From contig NZ_CP094929.1 in the NCBI RefSeq assembly GCF_022869165.1, forward strand, positions 1,426,001-1,490,000: a DNA stretch of 64,000 nucleotides, given 5' to 3'. Below are positions 1 through 8,934 of the stretch, in pieces. The DNA is from Sphaerochaeta associata (GTDB taxonomy: Bacteria > Spirochaetota > Spirochaetia > Sphaerochaetales > Sphaerochaetaceae). The notes beneath the pieces were generated by a model. It saw only the letters and a list, made by a program, of their open reading frames with translations, had not been told where the DNA came from and did not search any database. The stretch's first letter is position 1, and every line of letters begins with the position of its first letter. The position numbers and the translations under genes are program-made.

Positions 1-213
1 GGCTCCCTTGGAAAGAGCCCATTGTTTCATCGCACTTGCAACATAGTCGGCCAGCTCGCTGGTTAGTTCGCGTTGTCCACGCTGCACCTCTTTCAGTTCC
101 CTGATGGTAAGGTCACTGAGATATTTACCCATCTCTACTTCTGTAAAGCAGTTGATGCCATAGAAATCGGTAACCGGAGTTTTTGCGTAGTCGATGTCGA
201 ACATAGTGCCCAT
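1..213 (-). CDS. glnN: Glutamine synthetase type III, N-terminal part (runs off the left edge)
   Basis: The minus-strand reading starts MGTMFDIDYAKTPVTDFYGI and continues past the window edge. The stretch with YGINCFTEVEM, then a Leu/Lys-rich helix, then VASAMKQWALSKGA resembles the N-terminal region of type III (GlnN) glutamine synthetases, which make glutamine from glutamate, ammonia and ATP in the cytoplasm. Only about 70 residues are visible, so no active-site residue can be checked. GGAGAGG lies directly before the ATG at 213. An in-frame ATG at 204 sits 9 nt from GAGG and may be the real start. A possible promoter lies upstream at 241-270. The identification rests on recognising this N-terminal pattern and is fairly, not fully, sure. 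Confidence 0.75.
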   Translation of the reverse strand, partial: MGTMFDIDYAKTPVTDFYGINCFTEVEMGKYLSDLTIRELKEVQRGQRELTSELADYVASAMKQWALSKGA

Positions 214-240
214 CCTCTCCTCTGTGGTCGTTTATTCTTG

Positions 241-270
241 ACAATACACACTTTCACGGGAGTTTTGCAA
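241..270 (-). promoter_or_regulatory. Candidate promoter of glnN
   Basis: On the minus strand TTGCAA (270-265) and TATTGT (246-241) are separated by 18 bp, about 28 bp before the glnN start. Both boxes are imperfect, so this is only a candidate. Confidence 0.35.
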
Positions 271-292
271 GGAGAGAAGAGTGCAAGTGGGA

Positions 293-1366
293 CTAGATGG
301 TATCGATTGGGGTGATATTGACGGTGATGGTATCAGAATAGATGCCAGCAGGGGCCATCTCAGCCTTGAAGCTGTCCACTCGTGTCACTTGAATATCCTT
401 GGTGAAAGTTCCTTCGCCCAGCCCTGTCCAACCAATAGGCGATCCGCCCGTTACATCCTGACCGTTGAACCGCAAGGTATAGGGGATTGCATATAAATTG
501 GAAAGTCCATCCAGATGCAAACTGAAGTGAGGACTGTTGGAGCGGTTGCTGAACACCACATGCACCCCGTAGGTGGTGTCGGCAGCTGCATTGGTTATCA
601 CCAATTGGGCGCGGGCCACACGTGCCACGTTCGACCCGTATGCCTGGGATATGGTGAAGCTCTGATTATCGTATATGGAGAGCAGGTAACTGACAGGTGC
701 AGAGGGCTGACCGAACGGGACTGGCTGGGGTGGGGCGGACGTTCCGCTGGACAGAAGCGGAGTTGTCACTTGCGGGTCATTGTTGTTGACCGGCACAAGC
801 GTTTCATTTCCCGGCCAATAGCCGCTTCCGCTATTTGCTACCGCTACTTGAAAGCCTCCAAAGGTTCCACTAGTCAGCGTGTACTGAGCCCCGCTCTTAT
901 ATCGCCACCAATCCTGGTCGCTTACCAGATAGAACTCGGCAGTGAATGTCGAAACGTTGAGATTGCCGTTCTCTGTGCGCAGCGGCTGCGATCCATCACT
1001 TTGCCACAGCGGGTTGGCTTGAGTGACGCCTTTGACGGTGGACACTGCATACAGCGTGAAGTATGTCGCCTGATTCACATAGACTGGAAGACCTGTCTGC
1101 CAATCATTGCTCCAGGTGATCGGGCCGGTGAACTGGAAACTGGTGGAAAGGTTGACATTGAGGATGTTCGGATCAAAGAGCTGATTGCCCACAGGCTTTA
1201 TGGTCAGCGTACCCATATGCGCCACCAGTTTATTAGTATTCAAGGGACTGAATCCCTGCTCAAAATAGAGCGAATCCTTGGGTACCCAGGTCGCAGTAAT
1301 TTGAGCTGACAGCTGAAAGGATATCGCTGAGAGAAATACCAATAAAAGTGTCCGAATTTTTCCCAT
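293..1366 (-). CDS. Secreted beta-rich protein, paralogue A (spore-coat-U/pilin-like C-terminus)
   Basis: About 357 residues with an N-terminal signal peptide (MGKIRTLLLVFLSAISFQLSAQ), so it is exported. The mature protein opens with a motif shared with its three neighbours (ATWVP..LYFE, then HMGTLTI...QLFDP). A Pro-rich linker follows at roughly residues 205-225, then a second beta domain ending AGIYSDTITVNITP. That ending, with IPYTLRF before it, resembles the closing strands of spore-coat-U/Csu pilin domains; this resemblance is inference, and no chaperone or usher gene is visible nearby. The ATG at 1366 is preferred over a TTG at 1372 because it begins a clean signal peptide; neither has a clear ribosome site. 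It lies 61 bp downstream of paralogue B and may be co-transcribed with it. Function unknown; surface or fimbria-like structural protein is the best guess. Confidence 0.75.
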   Translation of the reverse strand: MGKIRTLLLVFLSAISFQLSAQITATWVPKDSLYFEQGFSPLNTNKLVAHMGTLTIKPVGNQLFDPNILNVNLSTSFQFTGPITWSNDWQTGLPVYVNQATYFTLYAVSTVKGVTQANPLWQSDGSQPLRTENGNLNVSTFTAEFYLVSDQDWWRYKSGAQYTLTSGTFGGFQVAVANSGSGYWPGNETLVPVNNNDPQVTTPLLSSGTSAPPQPVPFGQPSAPVSYLLSIYDNQSFTISQAYGSNVARVARAQLVITNAAADTTYGVHVVFSNRSNSPHFSLHLDGLSNLYAIPYTLRFNGQDVTGGSPIGWTGLGEGTFTKDIQVTRVDSFKAEMAPAGIYSDTITVNITPIDTI

Positions 1367-1427
1367 ACGCAAATGCTATAGAAGACTTGATGGTTAGGCA
1401 AGAGTGGTAGCTCAGTGATAAAAAATC

Positions 1428-2522
1428 CTACAGTGGCGTGATGGTTACCGTAATGGTATCGACATAGGTTCCTTCGACCGCCCGTTCGGCGATGGCCTGG
1501 CTGACAGTCGGGATTCGGACGCTGATGTCCTTGGAATTGATATTCACTTTATCCAGATTCAACCAGTCATAGGAAACCGATGGTTGGATGGCAATGCCGC
1601 CGAATACCAGGGAATAGGGGATGAAATATACGAAGGCTGGAGAAGCATCCTTGTGTTGCAGGCGGAAATAGTCCGGGGTATCGTTTGCCCCGGTAAACTT
1701 GACCTGTACCTTGTAGTCATACTTGTCGGGGTCCGTGCCCACCAACTGCAAATTGGCCGTTGCGATGGAAATATTGTTCGTGTATGCATCAGTGAGGATG
1801 AAATCAGGCTTTTTTACAATGGAAAAGTCATACTTGGTATGATAGACAGGCGGACCATAGGGAAGCGGCTCGGGTACAGCAGTCCCCGTAGCAAGGAAGG
1901 GCGCCGGTGCCGCTGGGGGATCGCCGTTCTCCGGGATGACTTGCCCGTTTACGGGAATGAAATCATAGGTGTTTGTATTGGTTGTCTTCTTCGTTTGGAC
2001 GTTGAAACCACCGAAATCGCCGGAAACCCACGTATAGGTTGCGTTGTAGATGTAACGGTTTGCGCTTTGGTCGCTGATCAGATAGATCCGTACTTCGTAC
2101 GTTGTCGAATTGATATTGCCGGAAATATTGGTCAACGGGTTTACATTGTCGCCATGGTCGAGGCGCATCCATTCCTCTTTGTTGTTGTTGCGATAGGCGC
2201 TTGCCAATCGAAAAACCGAGTTTTCCGGTCCGTTGTCCATCGGCCCGTAGAATACAAAATTGACATTGGTGGAGATGTTGATCATTCTTGGGTCGAACAG
2301 CTGCCCATCCGTTGAGTGGAACGTCAAGGTTCCCAGGTGTGCGACAAAGTACGTGGCCGACGTATCATTGGGAGAAGCTTCCATGAAATATGGACCTTGG
2401 CCCTTGCCGCGGTAGAACCGAAGCATCGGTTCAGGAACATAGGTGGCTTCCACCGCCGACCATAATGAGGTGCAGAGAAAGAATATTAAGGAAAACATGA
2501 TAAGATTTCTTTTTAAATTCAT
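1428..2522 (-). CDS. Secreted beta-rich protein, paralogue B
   Basis: 364 residues, with a signal peptide (about 1-23, LIFFLCTSLWSA). The order is as in paralogue A: EATYVPEPMLRF, AHLGTLTFHSTDGQLFDP, a Pro-rich linker near residues 195-225 (GDPPAAPAPF..., VPEPLPYGPP), and a C-terminal beta domain ending EGTYVDTITVTITPL. The shared architecture with the neighbours indicates tandem gene duplication. The C-terminal domain looks like spore-coat-U/pilin type by its last strands (inference). Only a weak GAG precedes the ATG, and a good promoter sits about 10 bp upstream, so the mRNA leader may be only 2-3 nt. Function unknown. Confidence 0.75.
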   Translation of the reverse strand: MNLKRNLIMFSLIFFLCTSLWSAVEATYVPEPMLRFYRGKGQGPYFMEASPNDTSATYFVAHLGTLTFHSTDGQLFDPRMINISTNVNFVFYGPMDNGPENSVFRLASAYRNNNKEEWMRLDHGDNVNPLTNISGNINSTTYEVRIYLISDQSANRYIYNATYTWVSGDFGGFNVQTKKTTNTNTYDFIPVNGQVIPENGDPPAAPAPFLATGTAVPEPLPYGPPVYHTKYDFSIVKKPDFILTDAYTNNISIATANLQLVGTDPDKYDYKVQVKFTGANDTPDYFRLQHKDASPAFVYFIPYSLVFGGIAIQPSVSYDWLNLDKVNINSKDISVRIPTVSQAIAERAVEGTYVDTITVTITPL

Positions 2523-2905
2523 TGCTCATAGATAATAGAGAAATACATAAATGTTTGCAATGTAAATAAAAGAAATTAAATAAATTTATACAAAAAGGAT
2601 AGGGTGTCTAGTGATAATGTTTCTTAATATAGGTTAAATAGGATATCAGAACCATGAATGATGAACTTTATTGGAAGACGTCAGGGTGAGAGCAGCACAA
2701 ATGACAAGTAAAAACGGAGCTCAACCATTTTCCAGCTGCAGGTAAAGAAGCAATGTCTTGGGTTCTGGGAGTGTGCTATTTGGATATATATAAGTATGAT
2801 ATTGAAAATATGTCATAAATATATAATAAATATTTACAATATAATTCAGAAAGCGTGATTGCATACGTTGCAGAACGACATTCGAATGGATGTCCCTCAT
2901 GCCAA
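2523..2905. other. AT-rich intergenic region between paralogues B and C
   Basis: This 383-bp stretch has no convincing gene. Apart from the promoter next to B it contains AT-rich blocks (2521-2640 and 2775-2850) flanking a more mixed centre. No hairpin, tRNA or repeat was recognised. Very AT-rich blocks of this kind often act as upstream activating or nucleoid-protein binding DNA, but nothing here proves that. Confidence 0.5.
2532..2560 (-). promoter_or_regulatory. Candidate promoter of paralogue B
   Basis: TTGCAA (2560-2555) and TATTAT (2537-2532) are spaced by 17 bp. Only 9 nt separate the -10 from the ATG, predicting a leader of 2-3 nt. Confidence 0.5.
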
Positions 2906-3947
2906 TTACAGTGTATCGAGGGGAATGATGATTACCGTTACCGTATCCTGATAAACTCCTTCAGGAGCAGCATCGACCATGTCCACTGCTGATATCAATA
3001 CTGTAACATTCTTTTGGGCACTTGCAACATTGCTTGATTGAGTGAGCAGGTCCCTCCATATGTTCAGTTCGTTGTTATAGATTTCATCATTGCCTAGAAA
3101 CATTCGGTAGGGGATTCCATGTTTGGATAGATCCCCGTCCAAATGAAGGGTGAATCCTAAGGGATTCCTGCTGCTGAAATCAATCTGGACGCCGTACTCC
3201 TCATTGATCTGGGCGTTAAATACTTGCAGTTGCAGTGTTGCAATGGTTGGGCGGATTCCAGCAAGTGCATCGCCGAGGATGAATGAAGCAGGATTCGTCA
3301 CAATGGAGAAGTCAAAATAGTGGTTGAAATCGAAATCTCCTTCATAGGGAATATCGGGTGTGTCTCCTGCTCCACTGCCGATGAACGGAGCGTCCGGTGC
3401 CGGAGGATCCCCATTTACAGAGATGGGGATATCTGCCGGAGGTGTATTTCCACCGCTGTCGGTTGCTTCAAGTTCGAATGTTCCTACATTGCTGCTATCT
3501 GTCAATCTGTACACCGTTCCAGGAACGAAATAGTTCGCTATCGTCGGCTCATTCACCAATATCAGATACACATACAGGTTGTCCGTTCCTCCAAGAACAT
3601 TTCCAGGGTTTTTCCCAAGGGTGAGATGGTTCCCTACAATGATGGCACTTTTAATGACTTTGTTCTTTGCCACACTCACTGCCCGGATATAAACCGGTAT
3701 CTGGGTATTGTATTGGATGGATGTGGAATTTGGTCGTACATATCCTTCAATGGTCAGATTGGTTTCTATCTGCATATCAACCAATGCAGGATCAAAAAGT
3801 TGTCCATCCGATGAAATCGTCAAGGTTCCCATAGGCAAACTGGAGAGGGGATTGTTGAACATAATCGGAGAAAATAGCCGCAAAAAGTTGTACATTCAGT
3901 ATGCAGTGTAACACGAGGAGAAATACTGTATATCGATTTCTTCTCAT
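2906..3947 (-). pseudogene. Secreted beta-rich protein, paralogue C, with N-terminal frameshift/deletion
   Basis: The body of the protein (MGTLTISSDGQLFDP through GVYQDTVTVIIIPLDTL) is open in one frame and can only start at an ATG at 3895 without a signal peptide. A proper signal peptide (MRRNRYTVFLLVLHCILN, then VQLFAA) followed by the family motif SDYVQQSPLQF lies just upstream in the other frame, starting at ATG 3947. The frames switch near 3836, right after LQF. At that point about 17-30 residues present in A, B and D are missing, so a small deletion that is not a multiple of three probably caused the shift. Unmodified translation from 3947 stops after 51 residues. It could be a sequencing error, a phase-variable gene or a decaying copy. 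A strong promoter placed exactly for ATG 3947 supports that as the ancestral start. Confidence 0.7.
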
Positions 3948-3953
3948 AGATAA

Positions 3954-3983
3954 AGTCTAGTTATGACACAACAATTCTGTCAA
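3954..3983 (-). promoter_or_regulatory. Leaderless-type promoter of paralogue C
   Basis: A consensus TTGACA (3983-3978), an 18-bp spacer and TAGACT (3959-3954) end 6 nt before ATG 3947. Transcription would start at or within 1 nt of the start codon. No Shine-Dalgarno sequence is present. Confidence 0.6.
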
Positions 3984-4046
3984 GTGCATTATGTCGATGA
4001 GGAACAGAATGTAAATATTTCGCTGTAATTTGATTGATACTGGGGG

Positions 4047-4077
4047 TTGGACATACAATGGTATGCTAGTGTATAAT
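4047..4077 (+). promoter_or_regulatory. Candidate promoter of paralogue D
   Basis: TTGGAC (4047-4052) and a perfect TATAAT (4072-4077) with a 19-bp spacer. This predicts a leader of about 62 nt, unlike the near-leaderless promoters of B and C. Confidence 0.5.
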
Positions 4078-4145
4078 AGTTTGACCAATGAAGGGATGGT
4101 GAAAGAATTCTTTTACCGTATCTTCTCGAGAAGGAATTAAAACGT

Positions 4146-5300
4146 ATGACATATCATGTGCGTCGTGGCATCCTTACCTTGAGTCTCATGCTGATCTCCG
4201 CTTTTCTTATGGCGGATCCCATCATTACTGCATCCTATACCCCGCAATCTCCGATCTATCTTGAAATATCACCGGGTGTCTTTACCCATCCAACTGTAAT
4301 CGGGGCGAGGCTCGGTCGGTTTGCAATCACATCACCGAACAACAAAATATACACCCCTGCTTTCGTCAACACCGGTGAAGTTGCAGAGAATATCCAGTTG
4401 ACCGGTTTGTACAAGAACTGGGCGGGCGGAGCGTATTATACCAAGACGGATTTGAATTTCAAGGTGATCAGCGTAGCCTACCCTTATGGACTGGGTGGAA
4501 CGCCGTTATTGCAGACCATCTTCGGTGGTCGATGGCCGATAATCAGCTGGGATCCGATAACCATCACTGCCAACCCTTTGTTTGTGGATCTTTATCTTGT
4601 CAACACCAACAGCCTCAACCCAAACAGCTCAGCAAGTTTGAATTCAAACGGTCAGTTCTATCGGCTGGACACTCCTTATACCTTTACGACCAGCTTCAAT
4701 CCGATATTCAGTTTGGCCGTTGCCGATGATCCGAATACAGGTGTAGGCGACTATGCCCCAGGCAATGGTGAAACCATTAACTCATCCGGCTCGTATGTTG
4801 TCACCGAAGGGCAGTCAGGACCCAATATAACCCCGATTCTGGATGCAGGAAGTCTGACATCCCCCGATGGCGATGGTTTTTTCTACGGTGATGCCCCTTT
4901 GGTTCCGACATTCTCGTTTTCATTCTTGGCAAACACGGTGAACTTCGAACTTGCGACCGCATATGGTGTCAATAAAGCAACCATCAACCAAGCACGACTG
5001 GAAGTTATCAACGGTGTGGTAGGACAGACGTACAGCCAATTGCTAACCTTCACCGATGGCGATGTCAGCCCGGGTTTTCTCCTCAAACCAAGTGTGGGCA
5101 CGAGTTCTCCGATCGGGTATCTGCTTTTTATCGATGATGCTCCGATTACGGAAGGTGTTGCGCTGCCCTGGGGGAGCTTGAACCCAGGAATGAATACCAA
5201 GAGTCTGAAAATTGGCGGCATCGTAGAGTCGGAGGTTGCCAATAAAGTGAGCGGTACATATCAAAGCACCATCACGGTGACAATCACAAACCCGAACTAA
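4146..5300 (+). CDS. Secreted beta-rich protein, paralogue D
   Basis: 384 residues with a signal peptide (about 1-23, ...LMLISAFLMA). The mature start PIITASYTPQSPIYLE matches the ATWVP..LYFE block of A. It then has GRFAITSPNNKIYTPAF, a Gly/Pro-rich middle near residue 235, and a last strand SGTYQSTITVTITNPN. It is the most diverged of the four and the only one on the plus strand, divergent from C. AAGGA at 4131 with 10-nt spacing fixes the start. Its stop codon overlaps the stop of the convergent helicase gene by 4 bp. Exported structural or adhesive protein is the likely class; the exact role is unknown. Confidence 0.75.
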   Translation: MTYHVRRGILTLSLMLISAFLMADPIITASYTPQSPIYLEISPGVFTHPTVIGARLGRFAITSPNNKIYTPAFVNTGEVAENIQLTGLYKNWAGGAYYTKTDLNFKVISVAYPYGLGGTPLLQTIFGGRWPIISWDPITITANPLFVDLYLVNTNSLNPNSSASLNSNGQFYRLDTPYTFTTSFNPIFSLAVADDPNTGVGDYAPGNGETINSSGSYVVTEGQSGPNITPILDAGSLTSPDGDGFFYGDAPLVPTFSFSFLANTVNFELATAYGVNKATINQARLEVINGVVGQTYSQLLTFTDGDVSPGFLLKPSVGTSSPIGYLLFIDDAPITEGVALPWGSLNPGMNTKSLKIGGIVESEVANKVSGTYQSTITVTITNPN

Positions 5301-7315
5301 ACGTTGTTTCTGGCAGCAAGTCGTTCCCTCAGGAGCCTGAGTTTATCGACCACCTGCTCGCTGGATAGCTGCTTGGCCGGGTCCTCCTCGTCAAACAGCG
5401 CCTTGGGAATCTCTTCCAGGAAACGCGAGGGTAGGCTGGCCACCTCATCGTGCCCTCTCTTGCGTTTTTCACAGCTGCTGATGATCAGCGACCTTCGGGC
5501 ACGCGTGATCGCCACATAGAAGAGCCTTCGCTCCTCATCGATGTTGGCAGGATTGTCCTCGATCGCCCTCGCATGAGGAATATATTGGTCTTCCACTCCT
5601 GCAAGATAGACAGTATCAAACTCCAGCCCTTTTGAAGCATGGATGGTCATGAGGGCTATCTTGCCTGCACGTTCCTCATCGACGTTCTCCTTGCCTGCAA
5701 GGCTGATACGATTCAAATAGTCGAAAATCGATGCCTTGGAATTCTCCGGATTACGTTCCCAGCGCCCAAGCATATCACAAAGCATGGAGATGCCCTTCAT
5801 CTTAAAGGCGACCACGTTCTCATTATCAGGATGTTCGGCCTCCAGATACGCCTTGTACCCGATCTCACCGATCAAGGTGCGCAGCACCATATTTCGTTGC
5901 GTCCGTGTTTCGAAGAGTTGGTGATGGTAGTTTTCTATCATATCGGCGAAGCGCTTGAGGGTCTTTTGCATTCCTTCCTTGATCTGTCCATCGGTGGCAA
6001 CCGACATCAAGGTCAGGGCGCTGAAAAGCGAGCACTTGTGCTCGTCTGCTACCTTGCGCATTTTCTCAAGGGTAGTACGCCCGATGCCGCGCCTTGGAGT
6101 GTTGATGACTCTAAGCAGATTGATATCATCGTCCTGATTGGCGATGACCTTCAGATAGCTGATGATGTCACGAATCTCCTTCCGGTCGAAAAAGCTCTGG
6201 CCGCCGGTCACCTGCGAAGGAATCCCCCGCTCGGTGAACTTGGTCTCCAAGGTATCGATGAGGCTGTTGGTTCTCACCAATACACCGAAATCGGAGAAGG
6301 GACGGTCCTCCTTTTTGTGCGTCATCAGTATTTCATCGGCAATAACGGCTGCCTCATCATCATCGTTCGCAGGATGAATCAGGCGAATCGAGGATCCCTT
6401 GCCGCTGTCTGTCCAAAGCTTCTTTTCCTTGCGTATCTGGTTGTTGACGATCAACGAGTTCGCCGCTTCCAAAATGGTGCCGGTGGAACGGTAGTTCCGT
6501 TCGAGCTTGACTTCCAGACGTTCGGGGAAATCACGCTCGAACATCACCAGGTTTTCGTAGTTCGCACCCCGCCAGCTGTAGATGCTCTGATCGTCGTCGC
6601 CGACGACACACAGGTTGCGGCTCTCTTGGGCCAAGAGCTCCACCATACGATATTGGGAGAGGGAGGTGTCCTGAAACTCATCTACAAGGATATGGGTATA
6701 ACGCTTTCGCAACGCCTGGAGAACCTCGGGTTTCTTTTCAAACAGGTCAAGCGGTTTCATGATCAGGTCATCGAAGTCCACGGCATTATATGCTTTCAGA
6801 TGCTTCTCGTATTCATTGTAGAGATTGCGGATCTTGTCCGATGCATTAGCTCCGAATACTTTACGCTTGGTCTTGATATCGCTGAAGAGCGTGGAAAGTT
6901 CATAGAGGTCGAAGGTTTCAACCACATAGTCGAGATTCTGGATCACCTCCTTGATCAAGGCCATGCGGTCGTTCGTATCGTAGATGGTGAAGTTGTTCTT
7001 GAACCCGAGATGCTGGATGTACTGTTTCAATACCCCCATCCCAAAGGAGTGAAAGGTGGTGGTTGTCAATTTCTTCAGTGGAAGATTTGTGAGGCTTCGT
7101 ATGCGCTCTCCCATCTCCTTGGCCGCCTTGTTGGTGAACGTCAGGGCGAGAATCGACTCTTCGGCAATGCCGTTTTGCAGCATATTGGCGATGCGATAGG
7201 TGAGCATACGGGTTTTTCCGCTCCCGGCTCCTGCAATGACAAGCAGCGGGCCGTGAAGGGTTGCAGCAGCTGTGCACTGCTGGGTATTGAGTTCCTTGGC
7301 TAAATCGAAATACAT
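5297..7315 (-). CDS. UvrD/Rep/PcrA-family superfamily I DNA helicase
   Basis: 672 residues, the normal length of UvrD/PcrA. It shows the Q motif LNTQQ (9-13), Walker A GAGSGKT (29-35), motif Ia TFTNKAA, the DEFQDT box (212-217), motif III GDDDQSIYSWRGA (239-251), ERNYRS, and the C-terminal motifs LMTIHASKGLEFDTVYL and YVAITRAR. These enzymes unwind DNA 3' to 5' during nucleotide-excision and mismatch repair and clear stalled forks. Rep, UvrD and PcrA cannot be told apart here. GAGG 5 nt before the ATG supports the start, and it lies just behind the small exporter gene with a few bases between, so the two are probably co-transcribed. Confidence 0.93.
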   Translation of the reverse strand: MYFDLAKELNTQQCTAAATLHGPLLVIAGAGSGKTRMLTYRIANMLQNGIAEESILALTFTNKAAKEMGERIRSLTNLPLKKLTTTTFHSFGMGVLKQYIQHLGFKNNFTIYDTNDRMALIKEVIQNLDYVVETFDLYELSTLFSDIKTKRKVFGANASDKIRNLYNEYEKHLKAYNAVDFDDLIMKPLDLFEKKPEVLQALRKRYTHILVDEFQDTSLSQYRMVELLAQESRNLCVVGDDDQSIYSWRGANYENLVMFERDFPERLEVKLERNYRSTGTILEAANSLIVNNQIRKEKKLWTDSGKGSSIRLIHPANDDDEAAVIADEILMTHKKEDRPFSDFGVLVRTNSLIDTLETKFTERGIPSQVTGGQSFFDRKEIRDIISYLKVIANQDDDINLLRVINTPRRGIGRTTLEKMRKVADEHKCSLFSALTLMSVATDGQIKEGMQKTLKRFADMIENYHHQLFETRTQRNMVLRTLIGEIGYKAYLEAEHPDNENVVAFKMKGISMLCDMLGRWERNPENSKASIFDYLNRISLAGKENVDEERAGKIALMTIHASKGLEFDTVYLAGVEDQYIPHARAIEDNPANIDEERRLFYVAITRARRSLIISSCEKRKRGHDEVASLPSRFLEEIPKALFDEEDPAKQLSSEQVVDKLRLLRERLAARNNV

Positions 7316-7321
7316 GCTACC

Positions 7322-7804
7322 TCAGATTCGTTTGATGAACACCGAATCGATTCCTACCCCAAGGGCTACCAGTGAGGTGACAATCAGACCGGAGACGATG
7401 ACTCCGCCGAATACTGCCATCATGGTCTTTCGCTTGTCAAGACCTAAAATCCAGGATCCCAAGGTCCCGGTCCACGCCCCGGTTATCGGAAGAGGGACCG
7501 CCACAAAAAGCAAAATCCCCCAATAGCCGTACTTATCCACTTTCGGGCTCACCCTCTGTTGGGCCCTGGCGACAAAGCGATCGAAAAAGGAAGCATACCA
7601 GTGCCAATGTGCATGAAAAATCGTATGGAAGGTGGCCAGGAAAGTATAGGCGATCGGAGCCACCATTGCATTGACGAGAATGCAAAGCGGGGCGGCGATA
7701 AACAAGGATACGCCATTGAAATAGGCATAGGGAATCGCTCCGCGGAGCTCACTGATGGGCAGCAGGGAGAGCAGGATGGTGACAAACAATGTGTATGGTT
7801 CCAT
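7322..7804 (-). CDS. Small multidrug export family membrane protein (COG2426 type)
   Basis: 160 residues with about four hydrophobic segments. It contains the N-terminal LLPISELRGAIPYAYF and the later GYWGILLFVAVPLPITGAWTG typical of the family annotated as small multi-drug export proteins (Pfam Sm_multidrug_ex). The transport substrate is not established for most members. Start ATG 7804 is supported by AAAGGA with 7-8 nt spacing. It sits 11 nt downstream of the DUF362 ferredoxin gene and just before the helicase, in a minus-strand run of closely spaced genes. Confidence 0.85.
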   Translation of the reverse strand: MEPYTLFVTILLSLLPISELRGAIPYAYFNGVSLFIAAPLCILVNAMVAPIAYTFLATFHTIFHAHWHWYASFFDRFVARAQQRVSPKVDKYGYWGILLFVAVPLPITGAWTGTLGSWILGLDKRKTMMAVFGGVIVSGLIVTSLVALGVGIDSVFIKRI

Positions 7805-7815
7805 ATGGCAATCCT

Positions 7816-8934
7816 TTAGGAGTTTATTTCTTCATCGACAGCGATGGCCGAAGCCGGACAGACTTCGTGGCAGCAGTAACAACGGATACAGACGCTTGGG
7901 TCGATGATGATGCGTTTATGTTGCATCGTCAAGGCATTTGCCGGGCAAATATCGATGCATTTACGGCACAGGATGCAAGGATCGGAAAGAAAGACGGGGG
8001 CTTTGCGCTCTCTCTTGACCTTCCAGCGGATGTATCTGCTCAGCACAAAGGGGATGATCAGGGAGTGGAAAAACCGGGTCTGCTTTTGCATCTCGATGCG
8101 CAAGAAATCGTGTTGGACCAGGTCCCCGGCATTCAGCTTGGGGTACAGGGTGGGGGCGGACCCCAAGCTCCTCCTCAAACCTTCGGCGATGATGGGGATG
8201 CTCTTGGGCTCGTATCCCATGATCTGCGCCTGCGCATAATCGAGGGCGAGGGCGTCGCAGCTTGCAAGCAGCAGACCCATATGTCTGGGCCTTCCGTTGG
8301 CAGGTCCCGGACCTTCCATCCCTATGATGCCGTCCATCAGGCTGAAGGAAGGTTTCACTACTGCGGCTATTCCCACCATCAAGGATGCAAACTGTTCACG
8401 GCTGGGAAATTGGACATGACAAGGGCTCTTGTAGAGGTTGGGAACCAGACCGAAGAGATTCTTCACAGCTCCTGTGGTATACATGAGCTGATGGGTCTTG
8501 AACTTTGGAAGGGAAAACACCATATCCACTTCACCCAGGATGGAGGCCAGAGGAAGTTTTTTGCCCCGCGTATAAGGGATGGTCGTCAGAGTCGGTTGCT
8601 TGGTAAAATCAACCCAGTCGACACCCTCTTCCAAGCATACGCGATGAATACCGCTTGCCTTGGGGAGGAAAGAGGGTTTTTGCAGGCCTGGAGAGTCTCC
8701 TATGAGAATCCGCTTTGCGCCCTTGCCCTTGAGCAGCCTGACCACCGAGCGCACCACCTGTGAATGGGTGGTTATGCATCGGTCTTCCTTGGCATCGGAG
8801 AGGATGTTGGGCTTGAGCAGGATGCTCTTGCCCGTTACTTCGGGCATGCCTCCAAGCAGGCACGCTTCCTCGACGGCGGCATCGACCAATGCTTGGTCAT
8901 AGCTTTCACAATGTACAATGGCGACACAGCTCAT
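7816..8934 (-). CDS. DUF362 domain protein with two C-terminal [4Fe-4S] clusters
   Basis: 372 residues. The N-terminal DUF362 domain includes KSILLKPNILSDAKEDRCITTH, then KRILIGDSPGLQ and DGIIGMEGPGPANGRPR. The C-terminus carries two ferredoxin motifs, CILCRKCIDICP and CIRCYCCHEVCP, each suited to a [4Fe-4S] cluster. The family is a likely redox or electron-transfer protein; its reaction is not established. Although the frame is open to 8955, the start at 8934 is preferred: AGGAGG sits 5 nt upstream, and the ATG overlaps the TGA of the methyltransferase gene as ATGA, indicating translational coupling. Confidence 0.88.
   Translation of the reverse strand: MSCVAIVHCESYDQALVDAAVEEACLLGGMPEVTGKSILLKPNILSDAKEDRCITTHSQVVRSVVRLLKGKGAKRILIGDSPGLQKPSFLPKASGIHRVCLEEGVDWVDFTKQPTLTTIPYTRGKKLPLASILGEVDMVFSLPKFKTHQLMYTTGAVKNLFGLVPNLYKSPCHVQFPSREQFASLMVGIAAVVKPSFSLMDGIIGMEGPGPANGRPRHMGLLLASCDALALDYAQAQIMGYEPKSIPIIAEGLRRSLGSAPTLYPKLNAGDLVQHDFLRIEMQKQTRFFHSLIIPFVLSRYIRWKVKRERKAPVFLSDPCILCRKCIDICPANALTMQHKRIIIDPSVCIRCYCCHEVCPASAIAVDEEINS

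Noticed and set aside
515-1309. A 264-codon plus-strand frame, with others at 1584-2315 and 3320-3814
   Set aside because: All are antisense to the secreted paralogues, whose signal peptides and shared motifs show the minus strand is coding.
5639-7303. A 554-codon open frame on the plus strand
   Set aside because: It lies entirely antisense to the helicase gene, which has complete UvrD motifs. The plus-strand translation has no recognisable domain, and no ribosome site was noted.
7789-8763. A 324-codon plus-strand frame
   Set aside because: Antisense to the DUF362 ferredoxin, which has intact cluster motifs and a strong ribosome site.
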